Positions 47,526 to 54,854 of a DNA stretch of 64,000 nt are shown here, piece by piece. Below the pieces are notes generated by a model. The model saw nothing but the letters and a program-made list of their open reading frames with translations, was not told where the DNA came from and searched no databases. The stretch covers positions 322,140 to 386,139 of the forward strand of contig JAZDIP010000069.1 in NCBI GenBank assembly GCA_043804925.1, read 5' to 3'. Numbering within the stretch: position 1 is the stretch's first letter; every line of letters begins with the position of its first letter. The DNA is from ChocPot-Mid sp043804925. GTDB lineage: Bacteria > Bacteroidota > Ignavibacteria > Kapaibacteriales > UBA2268. The position numbers and the translations under genes were made by a program.

Positions 47526-47609
47526 ATTTCTATATTCTATATTCTTTTTTCTATGTTCTTTTTTCTATGTTCTATTTTCTATTTTCTATTTTCTATTTTC
47601 TATTTTCTA
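47526..47609. repeat. CTATTTT heptamer tandem repeat beside ssrA
   Basis: At least five perfect CTATTTT units (about 47570-47609) follow irregular ttctatgttctt and tctatattct units. On the minus strand this reads as AGAAAAT repeats starting 7 bases after the mature 3' end of tmRNA. Confidence 0.85.
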
Positions 47610-47615
47610 AGACCG

Positions 47616-47973
47616 TGGAGATGGCGGGAGTTGAACCCGCGTCCGGAGAGCTTCTTCCGAAGCCACTACATGTTTAGTTCATCTATATTTTTCACAATTG
47701 GGCTCACCGCTGAACAGGTCCCCAAAAGCAATCAACAGTGTTATTTCGCCTCTTCCCCTGTCGAACAAAAATCAGCTATCCTGCTTTGGGCGACACTTTT
47801 AAGAAACCTAGCAGGAAAGTTCCCTTAAAAATGTGACTGCTATTTATTAAGCAGCCAATGCGTAATTATCGTTGGCATTTCTACCTTTACCGGTTGAATT
47901 AACGAGCACAGACCGGTGGAGCTCGACATGCAGCTTGCAGAATCCATCACCCCGTCGAAGCCATTTCATCCCC
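47616..47973 (-). ncRNA. ssrA: transfer-messenger RNA (tmRNA)
   Basis: tmRNA rescues stalled ribosomes by adding a degradation tag. On the minus strand the 5' end GGGGATGAAATGGCTTCGAC is the conserved tRNA-like start, and the 3' end GCGGGTTCAACTCCCGCCAT followed by CTCCA completes the T-arm and acceptor stem; GGGGATG pairs with CATCTCC. CCA is not encoded. The tag frame GCC AAC GAT AAT TAC GCA TTG GCT GCT TAA (47876-47847) encodes ANDNYALAA. Several pseudoknot-like stems lie between. Length 358, within the normal range. Tag ends in the usual ALAA. Confidence 0.97.
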
Positions 47974-48043
47974 AAAGAACCATATTATAAAGCGTTTACT
48001 TTAAGATTTTATTGTAATATAACTTTTTTAGAAACTAATAATA

Positions 48044-49735
48044 TTAAAAATCTCTTTTATTTGTAACGAATTTGAATTTTGGATTTTGCAGTATCCGGTT
48101 GTTACTGTTCAATTTATAAATACTATAGATTTTTAAGCCATTAATATATTTTGAATATAAAAGTTGAGCATCACTCATATTGTAATATTTCATCATATTT
48201 TTTGTATTATATAACAGCAATACTTCATTAGTAAGTAAATATTTTGATTTGTTAAAATCATTTTCGAATATTAATTTTTGCTTTTGTTGTTCATCGAAAA
48301 TTCTGGATGAACCCTTAACCGGATTAAAGGGCTCATTGTATATTATTATTGGAGTTTTTGCATTTTTCATAAGCCAGTCCAATCCATCCCTTAGGGATAA
48401 GCCCCAATAATCCTTTTCAAAATTATTCTCAATATTTTTATTAACAACTCTATTGAAGTAAATCATTTGATGAGGATGCATCGAAAAAATATCTTTAGTG
48501 ACGATTAAAAAGACAAAAAGGATTGAAGCAACATATATTTTTTTTAGGATTTTTTTCTTGCTTAAAACTTGAAATAAACAAAAACAAAAATCAAATCCGG
48601 ACAATAATAAAAAAGGATAAATAAAATAGATTTGCCTCCAACCATTATACAATGTTGAATGTAAAACAATTATAGCAACTAATGACCCAATACTTATTGT
48701 AAAAAATAATAATTTTGAAGCGTAATTTGAATCATGACCAATTGTAAATATTTTACTTTTTGAATTATATAAAAATTTGATTACACCGGCAATAACCAGA
48801 CATGAATATATGATTGGTGTTGTTATCAAAATCCAAACTATTGGATAATGCCAGGGAAGATTACCGGCGTTTATAATTTCTCCCATATATAGTAAGTTGG
48901 GGTGATGCCCGAATTTACTCATTACCATCCATGATTCAAAAAATCTTCCAAATGGATTTGCCCAAAGATAGGGCCAAAATAAATATATAGAAACTAAAGT
49001 AACTAATAAAAAAGTTGATAATCTTATTAGCTCTGGCTTTAATGGAATATTTTTTCTTTGGATAATTAAATTGAATATAAATATAAAAATAACAGACACA
49101 GGAATGATAGTTGCAACAATTCTGATATCAATTGCCAATGCGCAGGTAAATCCTGCTGCAAATGCCCAAATCAGTTTTTTATTTTCAAAAAACTTTATAG
49201 AATAATAAACAGCAATCACAAAAAAACTAAGTAAAATTAAATCCTTTGAATTATAAAACGCCTCAGCAAATATTCTTGGAGATAAAATCAATGCGGTAAC
49301 TCCAAACAATGAAGCTATCCGATTTTTATATAACATGAAGATTATTAGATAAAAATAGATTGCCGATACCCAAAATATTAGAAAAGTCATAAAGTGTCGG
49401 GTTAATAATACTTTTCTTGGATTATTGAATGTCTGGAGAATAAATGTTGGTGTTAAAAGAATAAGCTCATTGATGACTCCATAGTTTTTGTCATCGGATT
49501 TTTCCAAAGATAGAATTTTTTCAGCTTTATTAGTTTGTTGAATTATATTGGAGACTTTCTCACGTGAAAATATTTTATAACCGGTTAGTTCATTAATATA
49601 AAAAACATTAATTAATGCTGCCTTATTTTGAATTCCTTCATCCCATGGAACTCCGTAATCATCATATATATTTATCCCAATTACTAAGAAAATAATAAAA
49701 TAAATAATTACAGCTATTTGACTTGACTTATTCAT
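48044..49735 (-). CDS. GT39-like multi-spanning membrane glycosyltransferase
   Basis: The 563-residue protein has about ten membrane segments. An early DDYGVPWDEGIQNK (residues 25-38) fits the D-E type first-loop motif of GT-C glycosyltransferases (dolichyl-phosphate mannosyltransferase-like family, ArnT/PMT class), and HSTLYNGWRQIYFIYPFLLL and HPHQMIYFN are also typical. Such enzymes move a sugar from a lipid-phosphate donor to a lipid or protein outside the inner membrane. The donor and acceptor are unknown. The gene follows the GlmU-like gene by about 90 bases and ends 70 bases before ssrA. Confidence 0.8.
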   Translation of the reverse strand: MNKSSQIAVIIYFIIFLVIGINIYDDYGVPWDEGIQNKAALINVFYINELTGYKIFSREKVSNIIQQTNKAEKILSLEKSDDKNYGVINELILLTPTFILQTFNNPRKVLLTRHFMTFLIFWVSAIYFYLIIFMLYKNRIASLFGVTALILSPRIFAEAFYNSKDLILLSFFVIAVYYSIKFFENKKLIWAFAAGFTCALAIDIRIVATIIPVSVIFIFIFNLIIQRKNIPLKPELIRLSTFLLVTLVSIYLFWPYLWANPFGRFFESWMVMSKFGHHPNLLYMGEIINAGNLPWHYPIVWILITTPIIYSCLVIAGVIKFLYNSKSKIFTIGHDSNYASKLLFFTISIGSLVAIIVLHSTLYNGWRQIYFIYPFLLLSGFDFCFCLFQVLSKKKILKKIYVASILFVFLIVTKDIFSMHPHQMIYFNRVVNKNIENNFEKDYWGLSLRDGLDWLMKNAKTPIIIYNEPFNPVKGSSRIFDEQQKQKLIFENDFNKSKYLLTNEVLLLYNTKNMMKYYNMSDAQLLYSKYINGLKIYSIYKLNSNNRILQNPKFKFVTNKRDF

Positions 49736-49826
49736 TTCAGGAATTTTAACTTATTTAATATTATTTTAAAAATTTTTGACAAGGTTAAATATGAGAAGAT
49801 TGTTTTTAAACACCATAAAACAATTA

Positions 49827-51098
49827 TCATTTGTTTATTTTTCTATATTCGTCCATCATCAACTCAATTTCTTCAGGAAGCAATTTCTTCTCTCTTCTTG
49901 CCAGAACCTTTTCTGCTACTTCCAGTGCTTTTTCTAATTTATATGTCGAACATCCTTTGGTTCCACGCCAGGCAAAAGATGAAATACTGTTGGGTAAAAA
50001 TCCATCAGCAACAATTATCCCACTAATGCCGGCAACAGTTCCTGTAGTTAAAGATGTATTAATGGCAGTTTTTGTATGGTCACCACAAAGAAAACCAAGA
50101 AACATACTGTGTGAATCAATTTCGTAATCCCTTAGCCGGACTTTAATATTGGTATAAGTGTTCTTCAAATCGGATGTATTTGTATCAGCTCCAATATTCA
50201 CCCATTCGCCAAGATATGAATGTCCTAAAAAGCCGTCATGCTGTTTGTTGGTATAACCATGAATTACGGAATTTTCAACTTCTCCCCCAACTTTGCAGCA
50301 CTCCCCTATTGATGTTTTCCCATATATTTTTGCAGATATTTTTATTGTCGAATTATTCCCAATAAAGCATGGTCCACATATAACTGCATTAGACATAATA
50401 TTAACATTATCGCCAAGTATTATTTTCCCTTCACTTGCATCGAGAACAACACCCGGAGCTATTCTGCAATTTTTACCAATTTTTATATTATTTGAATTGA
50501 CAACATGAACTCCATTTTTTCTAAGGAAATCAAAATCTGCGTGATTTGAAAAATATTGAAAATCGTCATCAATACCATATTCAATCAAATCAAAAACATC
50601 CCATAAATAGTTAATCACTTTAGGTATTGGAACCTCAATAGGATTCAAACCGCCTGCAAAATCAGAAAGAAATTTAGGAAATAAATCTTTGTCCTTATCA
50701 TCAGGATTAATTCTTTCGGATGCCGGAACATAAGCTGCAACAGGTACCTGATTAAAATGAAAAACAACTGATTTGTCTTCCCCGGTTTCCTCTTTAAATT
50801 TATCGTATGCTTTTTCAAGGTTAATAAAAAAAGAAGTTTCGGGTAAAATTGCTGAATGTAAGATTAAAATGTCATCCCTTTTCATTGTCTGGGAATCATG
50901 TTTAAATCTTTGTAGAAAGGAATTTAAATGTTTTTCACGACCATTGAAAATTAAATTTGCCTTAGAATAATAATTTTTTATTTTCTCAAAAATTTTAAAA
51001 GCACCGCAGCGTACTTCCCACGCTGTATGCATAATCGAAAAAGGATATAAGCTATCAGCTTTTTCTGTTTCAAATATTAATATTGAATCTACTTTCAT
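49827..51098 (-). CDS. GlmU-like putative sugar nucleotidyltransferase
   Basis: The 423-residue protein resembles a GlmU-like family seen in Bacteroidota: an N-terminal nucleotidyltransferase-like part that has lost the usual GXGTRM loop (SILIFETEKADSLYPFSIM), followed by a left-handed beta-helix of hexapeptide repeats (IKIGKNCRIAPGVVLDA, IILGDNVNIMSNAVICG) and an acyltransferase-like end (HSYLGEWVNIGADTNTSDLK). It probably helps to make or acylate a nucleotide sugar. I start at ATG 51098, which has AGGA 5 bases upstream; an ATG at 51104 is also in frame. The Shine-Dalgarno lies in a dispersed repeat (51100-51122). Confidence 0.82.
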   Translation of the reverse strand: MKVDSILIFETEKADSLYPFSIMHTAWEVRCGAFKIFEKIKNYYSKANLIFNGREKHLNSFLQRFKHDSQTMKRDDILILHSAILPETSFFINLEKAYDKFKEETGEDKSVVFHFNQVPVAAYVPASERINPDDKDKDLFPKFLSDFAGGLNPIEVPIPKVINYLWDVFDLIEYGIDDDFQYFSNHADFDFLRKNGVHVVNSNNIKIGKNCRIAPGVVLDASEGKIILGDNVNIMSNAVICGPCFIGNNSTIKISAKIYGKTSIGECCKVGGEVENSVIHGYTNKQHDGFLGHSYLGEWVNIGADTNTSDLKNTYTNIKVRLRDYEIDSHSMFLGFLCGDHTKTAINTSLTTGTVAGISGIIVADGFLPNSISSFAWRGTKGCSTYKLEKALEVAEKVLARREKKLLPEEIELMMDEYRKINK

Positions 51099-51099
51099 T

Positions 51100-51122
51100 G
51101 TCATCCTGAGCTTGTCGAAGGA
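51100..51122. repeat. dispersed repeat GTCATCCTGAGCTTGTCGAA
   Basis: GTCATCCTGAGCTTGTCGAAG plus GA is a well-known short dispersed sequence in many bacterial genomes. Here it supplies the Shine-Dalgarno (AGGA on the minus strand) of the GlmU-like gene and its alternative start codon. A degenerate copy (CATCCTGAGCTTGGCGA) is inside feoB at 55400. Confidence 0.7.
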
Positions 51123-51127
51123 TATAT

Positions 51128-51568
51128 CTATCTAATTTCTAATAATTCAACTTCAAATATTAAAGTCGAATTTGCAGGAATACTGCTGACATTTCTTGAA
51201 CCATAACCAAGTTCAGGAGGAATAATCAGTTTTCTTTTACCGCCTATTTTCATACCTAATAAACCTTCGTCCCAGCCCTTGATGACTTTTCCTGCTCCGA
51301 GCATAAATGAAAAAGGTTGATTGCGTTTTCTTGAACTGTCAAATTCATCTCCATTTTCCAGGGTACCTACATAATGAACTATTACGGTTTGTCCATTAAG
51401 CGGAGTAGCTCCTGTACCTTCAACCAAATCAACATATTTTAATCCGGAAGGAGTTGTTATTATCTGAAGTCCTTTTTGGTTATCTTTAGATTTATCGGTT
51501 CCTGCACAAGAAATAAGTACAGCAACGATGATTATAAAAAGATAATTTTTGTAATTTATCATTATCAT
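51128..51568 (-). CDS. FKBP-type peptidyl-prolyl isomerase lipoprotein
   Basis: The 146-residue protein has a lipoprotein signal (IIVAVLISC) and one complete FKBP domain: GTGATPLNGQTVIVHYVGTL, GDEFDSSRKRNQPFSFMLG, VIKGWDEGLLGMKIGGKRKL, IPPELGYG and STLIFEVELLEI. It speeds proline isomerisation during folding of exported proteins. Its ATG overlaps the pyrG stop by ATGA, so it is translationally coupled to pyrG. A second ATG two codons in (51562) is possible. Confidence 0.95.
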   Translation of the reverse strand: MIMINYKNYLFIIIVAVLISCAGTDKSKDNQKGLQIITTPSGLKYVDLVEGTGATPLNGQTVIVHYVGTLENGDEFDSSRKRNQPFSFMLGAGKVIKGWDEGLLGMKIGGKRKLIIPPELGYGSRNVSSIPANSTLIFEVELLEIR

Positions 51569-53229
51569 ACCTCATATGTTTTAATAAACTGAAGTTTGTC
51601 TTTTTTCTTTCTACATTTTACAGCCGCTTTAATGAAGCTGATAAATAATGGATGACCCGTTATAGCACGAGATTTCAATTCAGGATGAAACTGAGTACCA
51701 ATAAACCAGGGATGTTCAATTAATTCGCCGATTTCCACTAAAGTTCCATCAGGCGATAATCCACTCAATAAAAGACCGTTTTGCTCGAATAATTCACGAT
51801 ACTGATTGTTTAGTTCATATCTGTGACGATGTCTTTCAGAAATATCAATTTGTTTATAAGCTTTATAAGCTTTAGAGTTTTCTTTTAATACGCATGGGTA
51901 TGCACCAAGCCGCATAGTACCTCCCTTGTCTTTTATCTCCTTTTGAGTTTCCATTAAATCAATGACAGGATGCACGCTTTGTTTATTGAATTCGGTTGAA
52001 TGTGCTTCTGTCAAACCACAAACATTTCTTGCAAATTCAATCACTGCACATTGCAATCCAAGACATATTCCGAAGAAAGGAATTTTATTTTCCCTGACAT
52101 ATTTTATTGCAGCAATCTTGCCTTCAATACCTCTGTGTCCAAATCCCGGCCCAACCAATATTCCATCCAAATCTTTCAAATAATCATCTACATTCGATTC
52201 ATCCAGTGCCTCGGAATTTATCAGTTCTACATTTACTTTGGCATTATTAATGGAACCGGCATGAATAAATGCTTCCAATATGCTCTTATATGAATCACGG
52301 TATTTAGTATATTTACCAACAAGTGCTATATGAACCTCTTTTTTAGGGTTTTTAATCCTTTGAACGAACTTTGTTAATTGTTCGGTATCGAGTTCGTTTT
52401 GAGGCATTTGGAACCGTTTTAAAATGGTTTCTGTGACAGAACTTTTGGCATACATTAATGGAACTTCATAAATCGTTGTTTCTACATCGAGTGCATCAAT
52501 AACCGCCTCGACATTTACATTACAAAACAGAGCAACCTTTTGTTTCTCTTCCTTTGACATTTTTTGTTCGGAACGGCAAAGTAAAATATCGGGCTGAATA
52601 CCATGCTCCATCAAGGATTTAACCGAATGTTGTGTAGGTTTGGTTTTTAGCTCTCCGGCAGCTTTTATATACGGAACATAAGTCAAAAGTATATTAAGGC
52701 AGTTCGTTGGTCCTCTTTCAAGGGTTAATTGCCTTATTGATTCCAAAAATGGTAAGGATTCAATATCACCGACAGTCCCACCAATTTCAACCAAAACAAA
52801 ATCATATTCACCGTCGAATACAAGTACCCTAGATTTAATCTCATCAGTTATATGAGGTATTACCTGAACAGTTTTACCAAGGTATTTACCCTGACGTTCT
52901 TTTTGAATAACTTCAAAGTAAACCTGCCCGGTTGTTGTATTGTTCTTTTTGTTCAGTGACTGGCTTATAAATCGTTCATAATGCCCTAAATCAAGGTCGG
53001 TTTCTGCTCCGTCGTCAGTAACATAAACCTCTCCATGCTGAAATGGATTCATCGTACCGGGGTCCACGTTGATATATGGATCCAACTTCATTATAGTTAC
53101 ACAAAATCCTCTTTGCTTAAGTAAAAAACCAAGAGAAGCAGAAGCTATTCCCTTACCTAATGAAGAAAGTACACCACCTGTAATGAAAATATACTTTGTT
53201 TGTTTGACCTTAGTATTTTCAGTTGTCAT
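51565..53229 (-). CDS. pyrG: CTP synthase
   Basis: CTP synthase makes CTP from UTP, ATP and glutamine. The 554-residue protein has the N-terminal synthase domain with KYIFITGGVLSSLGKGIAS and the class I glutamine amidotransferase domain with GPGFGHRGIEGK and FGICLGLQCAVIEFA (catalytic Cys), and FIGTQFHPELKSR (catalytic His/Glu). Length is normal and all motifs are intact. It leads a minus-strand run with FKBP, GlmU-like and GT genes. Confidence 0.97.
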   Translation of the reverse strand: MTTENTKVKQTKYIFITGGVLSSLGKGIASASLGFLLKQRGFCVTIMKLDPYINVDPGTMNPFQHGEVYVTDDGAETDLDLGHYERFISQSLNKKNNTTTGQVYFEVIQKERQGKYLGKTVQVIPHITDEIKSRVLVFDGEYDFVLVEIGGTVGDIESLPFLESIRQLTLERGPTNCLNILLTYVPYIKAAGELKTKPTQHSVKSLMEHGIQPDILLCRSEQKMSKEEKQKVALFCNVNVEAVIDALDVETTIYEVPLMYAKSSVTETILKRFQMPQNELDTEQLTKFVQRIKNPKKEVHIALVGKYTKYRDSYKSILEAFIHAGSINNAKVNVELINSEALDESNVDDYLKDLDGILVGPGFGHRGIEGKIAAIKYVRENKIPFFGICLGLQCAVIEFARNVCGLTEAHSTEFNKQSVHPVIDLMETQKEIKDKGGTMRLGAYPCVLKENSKAYKAYKQIDISERHRHRYELNNQYRELFEQNGLLLSGLSPDGTLVEIGELIEHPWFIGTQFHPELKSRAITGHPLFISFIKAAVKCRKKKDKLQFIKTYEV

Positions 53230-53306
53230 TAATTAAACTTTTTTATTAATTTACATGTTAATTTTTTATGGTTTACAAATTACAGAAATTTATTATAAAG
53301 AGCAAA

Positions 53307-54503
53307 ATGATAAATGAAAATAAATATTTTCTTTTGAACTTTTCAAAAACTGTGAAAATCCGGATTTTAACTGCATTTCTCGTGGTTTGCAGTGTTTCCT
53401 GCGATTTCAATTCCGATAAAAATTTATTAACATTTTATTACCATGCAGAAGATTCTACTAAAAAGAGGGAGATTTCCGGGATAATAAATGATTTTAGCTC
53501 AGCTACGGGAATTGAAGTAATCATAAAAGAATATTTTTCTGATGATATATATAAAATAATTAATCGAAGTAATGAACCTTTTGATGTTATTGAGCTTGAA
53601 AAATTTGATTTGTTAAGTTCAATTCAATCAGGAGCTATCCTGAACTTTGACTCCATTCCTCCTGCAACTATAACAAAACGTAAATATAATTACAACAATT
53701 TTCTCGTTCCATGGTTAATTGATTATAATTTACTTTGTTTTAATAACGATTTTATTTTGAAATCTAAAATAAAAACTCCCATTATAACAATTTCAGATTT
53801 GCTCAAGATTTGTGCATTTATTGACACTGTTACTGTCAGGAGTTTTGGGATAGTGGTCAATGATAAGAAAAAATCTTTAAATAATCTTTTGCTATTTTTA
53901 AATTGGAATGATTGTAATATTGAATTTTCCAATGATAGCGTTACATATAATACTCCGGTTTTGGTTAATACTTTTGTGCAATACCAAAACTTGAGTAAAT
54001 ATTCATTTCTGGGTACTCAAAATGAAATTGAAAACGCTTTCTTATCGGGAAAAATTGCCTTCTGCATCGGCAACAGTCAATTGTTGAAAAAAATTCAGAT
54101 GTCTCCCGGTAAAAAGAGTTTTGATTTCCAGGTATTAAAAACATCAACAGGAAAAACAATCTCAACTTATTGCAAATCTTATCTTGCTATATCAAAAAAT
54201 TCCAGAAAAGTTGAAAACTCCGTCAAATTGATTAATTTCCTCACAGCCGATACGACTAGGGAAATTTTAAATAAAAAACTATTACACGAAGTTTTCCTGA
54301 AAAACGGAAAAAATGAAAATTTCTTTCTCCCGGCTTCTCTCAACTATCTGCCACAAATGATTAATAAACAAATTACTTATGAAATTGACAAAGCAATCAC
54401 TTCATTAATTATCGGACAGGATTCGGTTTACAATGTAATTGAAAAAACACATAGAAAAATCAACAAGTTAATCAGACAAAAAAAACACAGACAATACAAA
54501 TAA
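53307..54503 (+). CDS. extracellular solute-binding-like lipoprotein
   Basis: From ATG 53307 this encodes 398 residues with a lipoprotein signal ending VVCSVSC. The body follows the order of family 1 solute-binding proteins: LLTFYYHAEDSTKKREISGI, an early DVIELEKFDLLSSIQSGAIL, the hinge strand FLVPWLIDYNLLCFNNDFI, and a late KSYLAISKNSRKVENSVKL. Similarity is weak; no ABC transporter genes are next to it, and the ligand is unknown. It lies about 117 bases before feoA but has a separate promoter between. It could be a thiamine pyridinylase-like or Fe-binding relative; neither is proven. Confidence 0.65.
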   Translation: MINENKYFLLNFSKTVKIRILTAFLVVCSVSCDFNSDKNLLTFYYHAEDSTKKREISGIINDFSSATGIEVIIKEYFSDDIYKIINRSNEPFDVIELEKFDLLSSIQSGAILNFDSIPPATITKRKYNYNNFLVPWLIDYNLLCFNNDFILKSKIKTPIITISDLLKICAFIDTVTVRSFGIVVNDKKKSLNNLLLFLNWNDCNIEFSNDSVTYNTPVLVNTFVQYQNLSKYSFLGTQNEIENAFLSGKIAFCIGNSQLLKKIQMSPGKKSFDFQVLKTSTGKTISTYCKSYLAISKNSRKVENSVKLINFLTADTTREILNKKLLHEVFLKNGKNENFFLPASLNYLPQMINKQITYEIDKAITSLIIGQDSVYNVIEKTHRKINKLIRQKKHRQYK

Positions 54504-54511
54504 TTTATTCA

Positions 54512-54543
54512 TTTGTATATTATATTAGTTTTATCTATTTTTG
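54512..54543 (+). promoter_or_regulatory. Bacteroidota-type promoter of feoAB
   Basis: TTTG (54512-54515), 20 bases, then TATTTTTG (54536-54543) matches the Bacteroidota consensus TTTG-N19/20-TAnnTTTG exactly. The start would lie near 54550, leaving a leader of about 70 bases before feoA. No Fur box was recognised. Confidence 0.7.
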
Positions 54544-54620
54544 TTGTTAGTAATTCCTAAATAATTGGAAATCTTATTCGTTATAGAATTAGAAATATTA
54601 AAAAAGTAATTAAATAAATA

Positions 54621-54854
54621 ATGAGTTTAACTGAAGCTGTTACAGAAAAAAAATTGAGAATCAATGCCATTTTATCAGGGAAAGAGGCATTGCGAAGACT
54701 TAGTTCTATGGGTATTCATGTTGATGATGAATTAATCAAGCTGAATAATCCTAAGTGGGGACCTATACTTGTTCAAAATTTATCCAATGGAACAAACAAA
54801 ATGGCTCTCGGAAGAGGTTTAGCAGAAAAAATCTTAGTTGAATATGGAGACTAA
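54621..54854 (+). CDS. feoA: FeoA-domain protein
   Basis: FeoA is a small SH3-like protein that supports Fe(II) uptake by FeoB. The 77-residue sequence has LRINAILSGKEALRRLSSMGI (core of the domain), then KWGPILVQNLSNGTNKMALGRGLAEKI, the usual end. Its last 11 bases overlap the start of feoB, indicating coupled translation. Confidence 0.92.
   Translation: MSLTEAVTEKKLRINAILSGKEALRRLSSMGIHVDDELIKLNNPKWGPILVQNLSNGTNKMALGRGLAEKILVEYGD

Noticed and set aside
47517..47828. Plus-strand reading frame of 103 codons over the repeat and ssrA
   Set aside because: It is antisense to tmRNA and starts in a simple repeat; the sequence is explained by ssrA.
50640..50660. GGATTCAAACC, resembling a tRNA T-arm on the minus strand
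   Set aside because: It lies inside the GlmU-like coding sequence and no acceptor or anticodon arms could be built around it.
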